From the NCBI GenBank assembly GCA_029260515.1, contig JAJDDC010000070.1, forward strand, positions 62,001-126,000: DNA of 64,000 nt, in the 5' to 3' direction. The notes beneath the pieces were generated by a model. That model was not told where the DNA came from and made no database searches. It saw nothing but the letters and a program-made list of their open reading frames with translations. Shown one piece after another: positions 33,041 to 42,896 of the stretch (position 1 is the first letter of the stretch; the number at the start of each line of letters is the position of its first letter). The DNA is from Phycisphaerales bacterium (lineage in GTDB: Bacteria > Planctomycetota > Phycisphaerae > Phycisphaerales > UBA1924). Both the position numbers and the translations under genes were made by a program.

Positions 33041-35251
33041 ATGGCACGTCACCGGTCACGCACCCTCGTCGCAACGCTCGGCGTCGCGGTTCTGTCCGCC
33101 TCCCCCGCCCCCGCCCAGGTCCATGGGCCAACGCCCACCGCCCGCGCGGGCGACCGCCTCGACCACGCCGCACTCCGCGAGATCGGCGTCGGACAGGCGC
33201 ACACCATCGCCGGCATCACGCTCCCGTCGGGCGAGCCCGTCGAACTCGAACTCCTGCGGACGCGTGTCCTCGCGCCGGACGCCCGGGTCGTCGTCGCCGA
33301 CGCCCAGGGCGATACGCCCCTCGACCTGTCCGACGTCGTGATCCTCTCGGGTCACGTCTCGGGCGACGACGACAGCCTCGCGTACGTCGCGCTCTCGCCA
33401 TACGCGACCAACGGCTTCATCCAGCACGACGGCGGGATGTACATCATCTCCTCCGGGCCCTACGCGCCCGGCAAGGACGTCGCCGCCGCGACCACGATCG
33501 GCGACGCCGCCGACCTCATCGACCCCAACGCCGACGCGTTCTGCGCCTTCACCCCAGCCGACGCACAGCTCAGCCCGTTCGGCCCGATGGTCGAGCCAGC
33601 GCCCCAACACCGCGGCGCCCCGACCGAGTGCCGCATCGCGGGCATCGCGGTCGAGACCGACTGGGAGTACACCAGCCGCATGTTCGGCGGCAACACCAAC
33701 GCCGCCGCCGCCTACGCCGTCTCACTGCTCGGCGCGATCTCCGAGATCTACCAGCGCGACTTCGGCGTCCGGCTCTCCGTCTCGTTCCTCCGTGTCTGGG
33801 GCGCCAACGCCGACCCCTACGACGCGAGCACGGGCGACCCGCTCATCCAAGTCCGCGACCACTGGCGCTCCTCGATGGGGGGCGTGGACAGACAGATCGT
33901 CCACTTCCTCACCGGACGCACAAACACAAGCTACGGCGGTGTCGCGTACCTCTCGGTCGTCTGCTCCGACCAGTGGGGCTACGGCGTCTCGGCCCACCTC
34001 AACGGCTCGTTCCCCTACCCGCTCACCGACAACCACGGGGGCAACTGGGACCTTACCGTCGCCGCCCACGAGATGGGGCACAACTTCGGCACCGGGCACA
34101 CACACGACTCGTACAACCCCGTCATCGACGGGTGCGGCAACAACGACTGCTCGGCCGCCTTCGGCGGCACCATCATGTCCTACTGCCACACCTGCGCCGG
34201 GGGCATGAGCAACATCGTCCTCCAGTTCCACCCACGCGTCCAGGACGTCGTCGTCGCCTACCTCGACTCCATCGAGAACGACGGGTGCGACCTGACCACC
34301 TCGGGCACGGCCGCCGTCGCCGACTCCGCGGTCACCTTCGAGGGCGCGAGCGTGGACATCGACGTGCTCGCCAACGATATCACACAGTCGTGCGACCCAG
34401 TCTCGCTCGCATCCTTCGATGCCTCCACCGGCTCGGGCGGGTCCATCTCGCTGCTCGCCGGCGCCGGCCCGGGCGGACGCGACATGCTCCGCTACACCGC
34501 ACCCGCGGGCGGCTTCTCCGGCTTCGACTCGTTCTCCTACCAGCTCGACTCGGGCCAGTCCGCGCCCGTCGGCATCGACGTTGAGCCCCTCCGCAACCCC
34601 GACATCCGCATAAACCCGGCCGCCGGCCTCGCCATCGACTACTACGCCCTCTCCTCGCCCAGCGCACTGCCCGACTTCGACGCCCTCTCGCCCTACGCGT
34701 CCGACACCGTCACCCACGTGGATCACCCATCGACCAGCGGAGACTTCATCTCGTCCGGGCGCGCAGACGAGGTCGGCGCCGTCCTCACCGGCTACGTCCA
34801 GGCATTCTCAGACGGGCTCTATACTTTCTACACCGACTCCGACGACGGCTCCCGCCTGCTCATCGGAGAGACTTCCGTCGTCAACAACGACGGACTCCAC
34901 GGCATGGTCGAGCGCTCGGGCCAGATCGCCCTCCACGCCGGATGGCACAAACTCCGCATCGAGTTCTTCGAGAACGGCGGCGGCGCCGGACTCATCGCCT
35001 CGTTCGCCGGGCCCGGGCAGTCCAAGGCGCCCCTCGCGAGCATCTTCCTCTCGCACGAGCAGGGCGTGCCCCCGTGCTCCCCCGCCGACCTCGCCGAGCC
35101 CTTCGGCGCCCTCGACTTCTCCGACGTCACCGCCTTCCTCACCGCCTTCGCCTCCCAGCAGCCGCCCGCGGACCTGGCGCCGCCCACGGGCGTGTTCGAC
35201 TTCTCCGACGTGCTCGCGTATCTCGCCGCATTCGGCGCCGGGTGCCCGTGA
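33041..35251 (+). CDS. Secreted reprolysin-like zinc metalloprotease with PA14-like region and GC-type dockerin tail
   Basis: The 736-residue precursor has a signal peptide (LVATLGVAVLSASPAPAQ), a propeptide-like N-region and an M12-like metalloprotease domain. The zinc motif HEMGHNFGTGH has His343, Glu344, His347 and His353, and the Met-turn is IMSYCH. A cadherin-like region (SVDIDVLANDI) and a PA14-like stretch (FSDGLYTFYTDSDDGSRLLI) follow. The last 58 residues are two repeats around DFSDVTAFLTAF and DFSDVLAYLAAF, ending GAGCP: the GC-type dockerin tail. The protein probably acts outside the cell on proteins, attached through the tail. It opens a run of four dockerin-tailed genes. The ATG at 33041 gives the signal peptide; the frame upstream to 32909 does not. 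Confidence 0.9.
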   Translation: MARHRSRTLVATLGVAVLSASPAPAQVHGPTPTARAGDRLDHAALREIGVGQAHTIAGITLPSGEPVELELLRTRVLAPDARVVVADAQGDTPLDLSDVVILSGHVSGDDDSLAYVALSPYATNGFIQHDGGMYIISSGPYAPGKDVAAATTIGDAADLIDPNADAFCAFTPADAQLSPFGPMVEPAPQHRGAPTECRIAGIAVETDWEYTSRMFGGNTNAAAAYAVSLLGAISEIYQRDFGVRLSVSFLRVWGANADPYDASTGDPLIQVRDHWRSSMGGVDRQIVHFLTGRTNTSYGGVAYLSVVCSDQWGYGVSAHLNGSFPYPLTDNHGGNWDLTVAAHEMGHNFGTGHTHDSYNPVIDGCGNNDCSAAFGGTIMSYCHTCAGGMSNIVLQFHPRVQDVVVAYLDSIENDGCDLTTSGTAAVADSAVTFEGASVDIDVLANDITQSCDPVSLASFDASTGSGGSISLLAGAGPGGRDMLRYTAPAGGFSGFDSFSYQLDSGQSAPVGIDVEPLRNPDIRINPAAGLAIDYYALSSPSALPDFDALSPYASDTVTHVDHPSTSGDFISSGRADEVGAVLTGYVQAFSDGLYTFYTDSDDGSRLLIGETSVVNNDGLHGMVERSGQIALHAGWHKLRIEFFENGGGAGLIASFAGPGQSKAPLASIFLSHEQGVPPCSPADLAEPFGALDFSDVTAFLTAFASQQPPADLAPPTGVFDFSDVLAYLAAFGAGCP

Positions 35252-35335
35252 CCCGCTGAGCACGACACGCGGCGCGACGCCCCACACGGCGCCGCGCTGC
35301 TTCCATCCACGCCCCGAAAGGGGAGGGAGATATCC

Positions 35336-36553
35336 GTGAAGACACTCGCCGCCGCGATCACACTGCTCGCCGCCACACCCGCAGCACTCGCCGCCCCGCC
35401 GGCCCAGCGCCCTGCGCTCGAGATCATCGACGACAACACGATCGTCGTCGCCGACACCACCTACCACTCCTGGACCGACCTGGCCGCCTCCGGCTACTTC
35501 CACTCCCGCCAGACACGCTGCGCGACCGTCGCCTCGCTCGTCAACGACGACCACCCCGTCGGCGCCCGCGGCAACCCCAACGACTGCTCCTACGACCGCA
35601 CCGACCCCGACCCCGCGTACGCGCCCGGCGTCGCCAAGTACCGCATCCCCGTCGTCGTGCACGTCATCCAGCGAACCAACGGCACGGGCTTCCTCTCCGA
35701 GGCCCAGATCCAGTCCCAGATCGACATCCTCAACGAGGACTTCCTCGCCATCCCGGGCACCAACGGAGCCCCCGGGACCGACTCCCAGATCGAGTTCTTC
35801 CTCGCCACCGAAGACCCGGGCGGGAACCCCACCAACGGCATCACCTACTCCACCAACAACAGCTGGTTCAACGACGACGGCTCCTACTGGAACTCGCTCG
35901 CCTGGGATACCAACCGCTACCTCAACATCTACACCAACTCCGCCGCCGGCTACCTCGGTTACGTCCCCGACCTGCCCCAGGGCGGCATCGCCGGCTCCAA
36001 CGCAGACCGCGTCGTATGCCTGTACTCCTCGTTCGGACGCGACGCCCCGCTCGACCCCTACGACCAGGGACGCACCGCGACGCACGAGGTCGGGCACTAC
36101 CTGGGCCTCTACCACACGTTCGACTTCGGGTGCGGATCCACCTCCTCGTGCTACACCACGGGCGACCGCATCTGCGACACCAACCGCGAGTCCGATCCCG
36201 TTTTCGGGTGTCCGGGCGGTTCCAGCACGTGCGGCTCGCCCGATCCGTTCCACAACTACATGGACTATTCCGACGACCTGTGCATGAACAACTTCACCCC
36301 CGAGCAGGCCCGTCGGATGCGCTGCTCGCTGCTCAACTTCCGGCCGAACCTCTACGTGATCAACGCCGGCGGGCCCTGCTCGCCCGCCGATCTCGCCGCC
36401 CCCGAGGGAACACTCGATTTCTCCGACATCATCGCGTTCCTCGCCGCATTCGCCGCACAGGAGCCCGAGGCTGACCTCGCGCTGCCCGTCGGGGTTCACG
36501 ACTTCTCAGACGTGATCGCATACCTTGGCCTCTTCGCCGCCGGGTGCCCGTGA
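35336..36553 (+). CDS. Secreted pappalysin-type (M43) zinc metalloprotease with GC-type dockerin tail
   Basis: The 405-residue precursor starts with a signal peptide (TLAAAITLLAATPAALA). The catalytic zinc site is HEVGHYLGLYH with His250, Glu251, His254 and His260, and the Met-turn is FHNYMDYSDD. Paired cysteines (CGSTSSC, CDTNRESDPVFGC) fit the M43 cytophagalysin/pappalysin group of secreted proteases. The last 58 residues are the double DFSDI/DFSDV repeat ending AAGCP. The GTG at 35336 follows GGGAGGGAG. It lies 84 nt after the first metalloprotease, so both may be transcribed together. Confidence 0.9.
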   Translation: MKTLAAAITLLAATPAALAAPPAQRPALEIIDDNTIVVADTTYHSWTDLAASGYFHSRQTRCATVASLVNDDHPVGARGNPNDCSYDRTDPDPAYAPGVAKYRIPVVVHVIQRTNGTGFLSEAQIQSQIDILNEDFLAIPGTNGAPGTDSQIEFFLATEDPGGNPTNGITYSTNNSWFNDDGSYWNSLAWDTNRYLNIYTNSAAGYLGYVPDLPQGGIAGSNADRVVCLYSSFGRDAPLDPYDQGRTATHEVGHYLGLYHTFDFGCGSTSSCYTTGDRICDTNRESDPVFGCPGGSSTCGSPDPFHNYMDYSDDLCMNNFTPEQARRMRCSLLNFRPNLYVINAGGPCSPADLAAPEGTLDFSDIIAFLAAFAAQEPEADLALPVGVHDFSDVIAYLGLFAAGCP

Positions 36554-36694
36554 GCACCCGTCAGCCCCGCCCATCCCCCGGAGATCACCCCAGTTGACAC
36601 AAGCTTCGGTCCCCGGTGCTTCTCGCGAGGGCCGTCTTCCCGTACATTGGGCGTTCGATCCTGAGCGCCGATCACATACCGAAAGGAGCGTTCC

Positions 36695-39600
36695 GTGGGG
36701 AACACGTCCATACCGCGTGCGATGTCTGTCTGTGCCCTCCTCGCCCTCGTCGGCGCCGCCGACGCCCGCGAGCCCGTGCCCTGGCGCAACGCCGAACCCG
36801 CCGCCCAGAGGCCGGTCGATCGCCAGATCGCCCTCGACCAACTCCAGACACTCGCCGCCCGCCCGGCGTCGAGCCACGTCGTGGTCCGCTTCGAGCGTGC
36901 CCTCTCGGCCGCCGAGCGCGCCAACCTCGCAGACGCCGGCGTCCACGTGCTCCGCCCGCTGGGCACGAGCGCGTACTTCGCCAGCATCGACGCCGGCTTC
37001 AACCGCGACGCGGTCGCCGGCTCGCTCTTCGTTGACGCCGCACCCATCACCCGCGCCAACAAGCTCCACCCCCTGCTGCTCAACAGCACGCCCCCGGCGT
37101 GGTCCATCGTCGCGATCGAGCCGGGCCAGCGCCTCGAGGACGGCCAGGTCGCCGGCGACACGGTCAGCGCCACCAACCCGATCGTCGGCGCGTACATGGT
37201 CTTCCACGCCGACGTCGACGCCCTCGGCGTCGAGGCCCAAGGCCTGATCACAGAACTCGGCGGGACCGTCCGCGACGTGCTCACCAGCGTCAACGGCCTC
37301 GTGATCGAACTCCCGCTCTCGGCCGTCGGGCGCCTCGCCGACGACGACCGCGTCCAGTGGATCGAGCCGCCGCTCCCGCCCATGGGAACGTTCAACGACT
37401 CCAACCGCGCCCGCGTCCAGGCCGACACCGCCCAGGGCGCCCCCTACAACCTCGACGGCTCGGGCGTCACCGTGCTCGTCTACGACGGCGGCACCGCCCG
37501 CGCCAGCCACAACGACTTCTCCGGTCGCCTCACCGTCATCGACGGCTCGGGCCAGAGCTCCCACCCCACCCACGTCGCGGGCACCGTCGGCGGCGATGGA
37601 TCGACCATCTTCAACAACCGCGGCATGGCCCCGGGCGTTAGCCTCATCTCCGCCGGCTTCGAGTACGACGGCTCGGGCACCTTCCTCTACACAAACCCGG
37701 GCGACATCGAGGCCGACTACGCGTCGGGCATGGCCCTCGGCGCCGTCATCTCCAACAACTCCATCGGATCCAACATTGGGCCCAACGGGTTCCCCTGCGC
37801 CTTCGAGGGCGACTACGGCCTGTGCGCCGCCACCATCGACAACATCATCCGCGGCTCGCTTGGCGACGAGATCGTCATCTTCTGGTCCGCCGGCAACGAA
37901 CGCGGCTGGGCCTGCGGCTCCACCTACAACACCTCCCCGCCGCCCACCAACAACAAAAACGCCATCACCGTCGGCGCGCTCAACTCCAACGACGACTCCA
38001 TGACTTCTTTCTCCTCCTGGGGCCCCTCCGATGACGGGCGCCTCCGCCCCGTCATCGCCGGACCCGGCTGCCAATCGGGCGGCGACGGCGGCGTCACCTC
38101 CGCGAGTGCCGCCTCCAATACCTCATACACCGTCTTCTGCGGCACCTCCATGTCCGGGCCCACGCTCGCCGGCATGGGCGCGCTCATCTTCGAAGACTTC
38201 CGCTTCTCGTTCTCCACCTACGGCGACCCCTCCAACCAGCTCATGAAGATCTTCATGTGCCACACCGCCGTGGACCTCGGCAACACCGGGCCCGACTACC
38301 AGTACGGCTACGGCTCGGCACGCGTCGTCGATGCCATCGACTTCATCCGCACCGGTCGCTGGACCGAGGACGTGGTGGACCAGGGCGGTGTCACCGCCTT
38401 CACCGCCGACATCCCCGCCGCCACGCCCGAGCTCAAGATCACCATGGCCTGGGACGACCCGGCCGGCACGCCCAACGTCAACCCGAACCTCGTCAACAAC
38501 CTCGACCTCGTGGTCATCTCCCCCACCGGTGTCCGCCACTACCCGTGGACGCTCAACCCCGCCAGCCCCGCGTCCCCCGCCGTCCGCACACAGGTCGACA
38601 CCCTCAACAACATCGAGCAGGTCGTCGTGGACAACCCCGAGGCCGGGCTCTGGCGCATCGAGGCCCACGGCACGAGCGTCTCCGACGGGCCCCAGGGCTT
38701 CGCCCTGTGCGCTTCGCCCGCACTCAGCGCCGGCCTGCTCTCGGTCGGTCTGCTCACCCCCGTGCCAGACCTGCACCCGCCGGCCACGCCCCTGGACGTC
38801 GAGGCCCAGGTCTTCGAGGGCGCCGACGCCCTCGTCCCGGGCTCGGTCACGCTCAACTACCGCTACCAGCCCGGCGCCTACACCAGCGTCGCGATGAACG
38901 ACCTGGGCTCAACCTTCGGCTCCACGATCCCCGGCGCCAACTGCGACGACACCATCGAGTTCTACATCTCCGCCACCGGCGACGAGGCGGGCACGATCAC
39001 GATCCCGCCCGCCGGCGCCTCCGGCCCCTACTCGGCGCCCATCGGCGTCATCAATGTCCTGCTCGACGACGACCTCGAGACCGACAACGGCTGGTCCGTC
39101 TCCGGCCCGGTCAGCGGCGCCGGCGCGGGCGAGTGGGAACGCGCCGTCCCCGGAGGCGACGGGTCCCGCGGCGACGCCCCCAGCGACTTCGACGGCTCGG
39201 GGCAGTGCTTCGTCACCGGCAACGGCGGACCCGGATCCAACACCGACGTCGACGGCGGCGAGACCATCCTGACCTCCCCCGTCTACGACGTCTCGGCCAG
39301 CCCGGAGGCCAGAATCTCCTACGCCCGCTGGTACAACAACGTCGCGGGCGCCGCCCCCAACGAGGACATCTTCGTCGTCGAGATCTCGAACAACGCGGGC
39401 GTGAGCTGGACCAACCTCGAGACCGTCGGCCCCGCCGGCCCCGGCACCGCGGGCGGCTGGTTCAACGTCTCCCACCGCGTCGCAGACTTTGTCACGCCCA
39501 CCGCCCTGGTCCAGCTCCGCTTCACCGCCTCCGACCTTGGCTCGGGCTCCGTCGTCGAGGCCGGCGTTGACGCAATCCACATCGAGGAGTTCGCCTGCGT

Positions 39601-39790
39601 GGACGCGGGCGGGTGCAACGGCGCCGACATCGCCGAACCGTTCGGCCAGCTCGACTTCTCCGACGTGACCGCCTTCCTCGTCGCCTTCGCCGCGATGGAC
39701 CCCGAGGCCGACCTCGCCCTCCCGCTGGGCCAGTGGGACTTCTCGGACGTCACCGCGTTCCTCGGCCTTTTCGGCGCCGGCTGCCCGTAA
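36695..39790 (+). CDS. Secreted subtilisin-family (S8) serine protease with GC-type dockerin tail
   Basis: The 1031-residue precursor has a signal peptide (AMSVCALLALVGAADA), a long propeptide region, and an S8 domain with catalytic Asp264 (VLVYDGGTARASH), His290 (SHPTHVAGTVGG) and Ser485 (CGTSMSGPTLAG). In the histidine motif the usual Gly is Pro (HPTH). A P-domain-like segment and a discoidin/jelly-roll-like region (ETILTSPVYDVSASPEARI) follow the protease. The C-terminal 58 residues are the GC-type dockerin double repeat ending GAGCP. The GTG at 36695 has AAAGGAG at 6-nt spacing. A clear terminator follows. Confidence 0.9.
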   Translation: MGNTSIPRAMSVCALLALVGAADAREPVPWRNAEPAAQRPVDRQIALDQLQTLAARPASSHVVVRFERALSAAERANLADAGVHVLRPLGTSAYFASIDAGFNRDAVAGSLFVDAAPITRANKLHPLLLNSTPPAWSIVAIEPGQRLEDGQVAGDTVSATNPIVGAYMVFHADVDALGVEAQGLITELGGTVRDVLTSVNGLVIELPLSAVGRLADDDRVQWIEPPLPPMGTFNDSNRARVQADTAQGAPYNLDGSGVTVLVYDGGTARASHNDFSGRLTVIDGSGQSSHPTHVAGTVGGDGSTIFNNRGMAPGVSLISAGFEYDGSGTFLYTNPGDIEADYASGMALGAVISNNSIGSNIGPNGFPCAFEGDYGLCAATIDNIIRGSLGDEIVIFWSAGNERGWACGSTYNTSPPPTNNKNAITVGALNSNDDSMTSFSSWGPSDDGRLRPVIAGPGCQSGGDGGVTSASAASNTSYTVFCGTSMSGPTLAGMGALIFEDFRFSFSTYGDPSNQLMKIFMCHTAVDLGNTGPDYQYGYGSARVVDAIDFIRTGRWTEDVVDQGGVTAFTADIPAATPELKITMAWDDPAGTPNVNPNLVNNLDLVVISPTGVRHYPWTLNPASPASPAVRTQVDTLNNIEQVVVDNPEAGLWRIEAHGTSVSDGPQGFALCASPALSAGLLSVGLLTPVPDLHPPATPLDVEAQVFEGADALVPGSVTLNYRYQPGAYTSVAMNDLGSTFGSTIPGANCDDTIEFYISATGDEAGTITIPPAGASGPYSAPIGVINVLLDDDLETDNGWSVSGPVSGAGAGEWERAVPGGDGSRGDAPSDFDGSGQCFVTGNGGPGSNTDVDGGETILTSPVYDVSASPEARISYARWYNNVAGAAPNEDIFVVEISNNAGVSWTNLETVGPAGPGTAGGWFNVSHRVADFVTPTALVQLRFTASDLGSGSVVEAGVDAIHIEEFACVDAGGCNGADIAEPFGQLDFSDVTAFLVAFAAMDPEADLALPLGQWDFSDVTAFLGLFGAGCP

Positions 39791-39831
39791 ACGCCACGCC
39801 GACGCAACATCACGCCACTCCGTAACTCCCC

Positions 39832-39862
39832 AGCCGCCCGGTCTTGTACCGGGCGGCTTTTT
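39832..39862 (+). terminator. Rho-independent terminator after the subtilase
   Basis: AGCCGCCCGGT and its exact complement form an 11-bp stem with loop CTTGT, followed by TTTTTC. This separates the subtilase from the next dockerin-tailed gene. Confidence 0.85.
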
Positions 39863-39949
39863 CTTCACAATGCCTGAGAGACACGCGCCCCGGCCACAGA
39901 GTTATTTCTGGAACCCCGTGCGCTCGTGGGTTTCGAGAAAGGACCGGCT

Positions 39950-42118
39950 ATGCCACGCCACCGCTCCATCACCGCACTCCTCGCGCTCGCGATCGCCGCG
40001 ATGCCCGCCGTCGCCCAGTTCGGCTGGGACCCTAACTGCTCAACCACCAACGGCAGTGTTGACACCAACATCAACGGCAACACGAACCACCTCGAGTGGA
40101 ACAACTGGGACGAGGGCGCCAACCAACCCCCCGCGAGCCCCGAGAACACCGGCAGCGGCGAGGGCTTCTCTGACCCGCCGGGCGCCACGACACCATGCCG
40201 AGACTTCGCCTCCGTCGGCTCCGAGGTCCAGATCTTCGGGCTGGGCACCAACCAGATCGAGATCCGCTTCCGCGGCAGCGTCGGGACCAGCCACAACTGC
40301 GACGACCCCTGCAGCCCCTGGGGCATCACCGCCGACGTCGTCTTCAACGCGCTCGCCTGCTTCATCATCAACAACGGCGCAGGCCCCGCCACCACCGTCA
40401 ACTTCGAGTACGAAGCCACCTCCATCACCTGGACCCGTCACGACGCGGGCGGCGAAGACCCAGTGAGCGTCGCCATGAGCGTGCTCGACATCAACTCGGG
40501 CGCCGCGGGCCTCAACCCGGGCGATCTCAACGCGGGCGTCGCCGTCCCGGGTGGTCAACCCGTCATCCACCTCGACGACGCCGGCTCGTTCACAATCGAC
40601 CCCTCCGCCGGACCGCTCACCGTCCGGCTCGGCGCCGTCCTCAACGCCACCATCTTCAGCCCCGGCGACGGTCAACGCCCCGGCTGCGCCGTCGGTGTGC
40701 GCGACTCATCGAACGGCTACGTCGGCGGTCGCATCGCCCTGGGTATCAACGGCGCCCCCCCGCCACCCTCCACCGGCTACACCTTCTCATTCCCCACACC
40801 CCCGCCCCCGAACTACACCCCCAACGCACTCGCCATCGAGTTCGGCCTCGACCTCGGCTCCGACTCGGAACTCGCCGACAACGCCACCGGCGGCTGCTTC
40901 GCGACCAACCCGCTCAACAACTTCTTCGACCCCGGCGACATGTACGCGATGAACGGCCCCGTGCTCTTCGCGCCCACCAACGGCATCCGCGACGACTTCC
41001 CCGTCTTCGCCCCCGCCCCCTTCGTCCCCGAACCGGGCGACCCCAACCTCGCCCCCGTCGGCGCATTCACACCCATCCCCGACCTGCCCGCGCTCGGCGC
41101 AGGCTACCTCGACACCGACGCCTCCGACGCGCTCGACTTCAACCTCGCCTCCATCATCGATCCACTCGCGCCCCTCGCCTCCCCCATCCACCGCTTCTCC
41201 ATCAACACCTCCGCCATCCACGGCGCCAACCGCCTCCTCATCTCCTTCGACGACGACGACCCCGTCCACTACGCCTGGTGCTCGACCGCCCCCGGCTCGC
41301 CCTCCCCCGTCGGCTTCGGTCCCTACGGCGACGCAACCTCCAAGTCCGAGCTCTTCACCGCCGAGCTGATCTACTTCCCCACCACCGTCCCCGCGTCGCC
41401 CATCGTCGGACACATCGGCGTGCAAGTCCCCGTCGCCTCCGAGAGCGATGTCCACCCCTCGCTCGCGCCCGATGTTGACCTCCTCACCGAGGAGTTCGAC
41501 GACGACATCGACGCCCTCGACGCCCAGTGGGGCGCGGGCCTCGCGAGCAACTGGTACATCTCCGTTGATTCCGAGGCGCACAGCTTCGACCCGTTCAGCG
41601 GCATCTCCCTCGACCCGGCCGACATCTACCTCGCCGCCGCCCCCGCCCCGATCCTCGCCGTGCACCACACCACCCACCTGGGCCTGCAAGACGGGACCGA
41701 CATCGACGCCTTCGAGTTCGTCTGGCTCCCCAACCCCAACGTCGGCGCCGAGACCCTCGCCCTGATCTTCTCCATCGACGACGACGACCCCATCACGCCC
41801 ATCGACGAGTCGGGCTCCCTCGACCCGACCATGCTCTACGCCTCCTTCCTCGACGGCACGAGCTTCCCCCTTCTCGCCCACCCGTTCTTCGACGACGTGG
41901 ACGCCCTCACCACATGGTCCCGCTCGCTCGTCAACCTCCCCGGGCCCTGCCCGGTGGACCTCGCCCCGCCCTTCGGCCAGCTCGACTTCTCCGACGTCAT
42001 CGCCTTCCTCGTCGCCTTCGCCAACGGCGACCCCGCCGCCGACCTCGTCCCCGACGGCTCCTTCGATTTCTCCGACGTCATCGCCTTCCTCGTCGCCTTC
42101 GGCGCCGGCTGCCCGTAA
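39950..42118 (+). CDS. Secreted protein of unknown function with GC-type dockerin tail
   Basis: The 722-residue precursor has a signal peptide (ITALLALAIAAMPAVAQFGW) and no catalytic motif I can identify. The sequence is rich in Asp, Gly, Pro and beta-strand-like stretches; it contains several short DDDDP-type acidic loops that could bind calcium (ISFDDDDPVHYAW, SIDDDDPITPID). The C-terminal 56 residues form the GC-type dockerin repeat (LDFSDVIAFLVAF twice), ending GAGCP, one residue shorter in each half than its neighbours. The ATG at 39950 follows GAAAGGA at 6-nt spacing and is preferred to the ATG eight codons upstream. It may be a structural or carbohydrate/protein-binding component. Confidence 0.82.
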   Translation: MPRHRSITALLALAIAAMPAVAQFGWDPNCSTTNGSVDTNINGNTNHLEWNNWDEGANQPPASPENTGSGEGFSDPPGATTPCRDFASVGSEVQIFGLGTNQIEIRFRGSVGTSHNCDDPCSPWGITADVVFNALACFIINNGAGPATTVNFEYEATSITWTRHDAGGEDPVSVAMSVLDINSGAAGLNPGDLNAGVAVPGGQPVIHLDDAGSFTIDPSAGPLTVRLGAVLNATIFSPGDGQRPGCAVGVRDSSNGYVGGRIALGINGAPPPPSTGYTFSFPTPPPPNYTPNALAIEFGLDLGSDSELADNATGGCFATNPLNNFFDPGDMYAMNGPVLFAPTNGIRDDFPVFAPAPFVPEPGDPNLAPVGAFTPIPDLPALGAGYLDTDASDALDFNLASIIDPLAPLASPIHRFSINTSAIHGANRLLISFDDDDPVHYAWCSTAPGSPSPVGFGPYGDATSKSELFTAELIYFPTTVPASPIVGHIGVQVPVASESDVHPSLAPDVDLLTEEFDDDIDALDAQWGAGLASNWYISVDSEAHSFDPFSGISLDPADIYLAAAPAPILAVHHTTHLGLQDGTDIDAFEFVWLPNPNVGAETLALIFSIDDDDPITPIDESGSLDPTMLYASFLDGTSFPLLAHPFFDDVDALTTWSRSLVNLPGPCPVDLAPPFGQLDFSDVIAFLVAFANGDPAADLVPDGSFDFSDVIAFLVAFGAGCP

Positions 42119-42137
42119 CACCCCCGAGCGCACACAC

Positions 42138-42172
42138 ACGGGCCCTCTCCGACTCCGGAGGGGGCCCGTTTC
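42138..42172 (+). terminator. Terminator after the last gene of the dockerin run
   Basis: ACGGGCCCTCTCCG pairs with CGGAGGGGGCCCGT (one G-T pair) around a 4-nt loop and ends in TTTCG. It also lies downstream of the convergent upp gene. Confidence 0.75.
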
Positions 42173-42209
42173 GCTGCGCCGTACACAAATACCGATCGTG
42201 ACCGAAGGA

Positions 42210-42857
42210 CTACTCGGTCCCGAACAGCCGATCCCCCGCGTCGCCGAGCCCGGGCATGATGTACCCGCGCTCGTCGAGCCGCTCGTCGAGCGCCGCCGCA
42301 TAGATCGTCACGTCCGGGTGATCCTCGCGCATCCGCGTCACACCCTCGGGCGACGCGACCAGGCAGATCATCCGCAAGTCCCGCGCCCCCGCGCCCCGCA
42401 GCATCGCGACCGCCGCCGACGCGCTGCCCCCCGTCGCCAGCATCGGGTCCACCAGGATCACCGGGCCCGAGTCGAGATCACGCGGCAGCTTGTTCAGGTA
42501 CGCCTTGGGCGCCAGCGTCCGCTCATCCCGCGCCAGGCCCAGATGCCCGATCCGTGCCTCGGGCATCACCTCCAGGATCCCCCCCGTCATCCCCAGCCCC
42601 GCCCGCAGCACCGGGACCACCGTGATCGGCGTCTCGATCCGCCACCCCCGCATCCGCTGCATCGGCGTCTCGACCTCGATCTCGACCGCCTCGAACGAAC
42701 GCGTCACCTCGTACACCATCAGCCCCGCGATCTGTGCCAGCAATGCGCGGAACGCCCGGTGCCCGGTCGCCCGGTCACGCGCCGAGGTCAGCTTGTCCCG
42801 GATCAGGGGGTGATCGAAGACGACGAGGTTCGGGTGTTTGTGCTCTGATCCGTCCAC
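42210..42857 (-). CDS. upp: Uracil phosphoribosyltransferase
   Basis: The enzyme (215 residues) makes UMP from uracil and PRPP. It shows the N-terminal DHPLIRDKLTSARD, the family segment VPVLRAGLGMTGGILEVMPE, the PRPP loop ILVDPMLATGGSASAAV, and the uracil-binding end LDERGYIMPGLGDAGDRLFG. The GTG at 42857 has TAGACT 6 nt upstream and no ribosome site. It is divergent from a cytosine deaminase gene only 39 nt away, giving a pyrimidine salvage pair: cytosine to uracil to UMP. Confidence 0.95.
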   Translation of the reverse strand: MDGSEHKHPNLVVFDHPLIRDKLTSARDRATGHRAFRALLAQIAGLMVYEVTRSFEAVEIEVETPMQRMRGWRIETPITVVPVLRAGLGMTGGILEVMPEARIGHLGLARDERTLAPKAYLNKLPRDLDSGPVILVDPMLATGGSASAAVAMLRGAGARDLRMICLVASPEGVTRMREDHPDVTIYAAALDERLDERGYIMPGLGDAGDRLFGTE

Positions 42858-42863
42858 GACGCC

Positions 42864-42869
42864 AGTCTA
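42864..42869 (-). promoter_or_regulatory. -10 box TAGACT, leaderless start of upp
   Basis: TAGACT on the minus strand ends exactly 6 nt before the GTG at 42857, in the 39-nt region shared with the divergent deaminase gene. Confidence 0.5.
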
Positions 42870-42896
42870 GCGGCGACCGCCCCCCAACAATCCCGT

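Noticed and set aside
36506-38074. A 522-codon frame antisense to the subtilase
   Set aside because: Low-complexity Gly/Val/Asp composition with no conserved motif; the sense strand encodes the protease catalytic triad.
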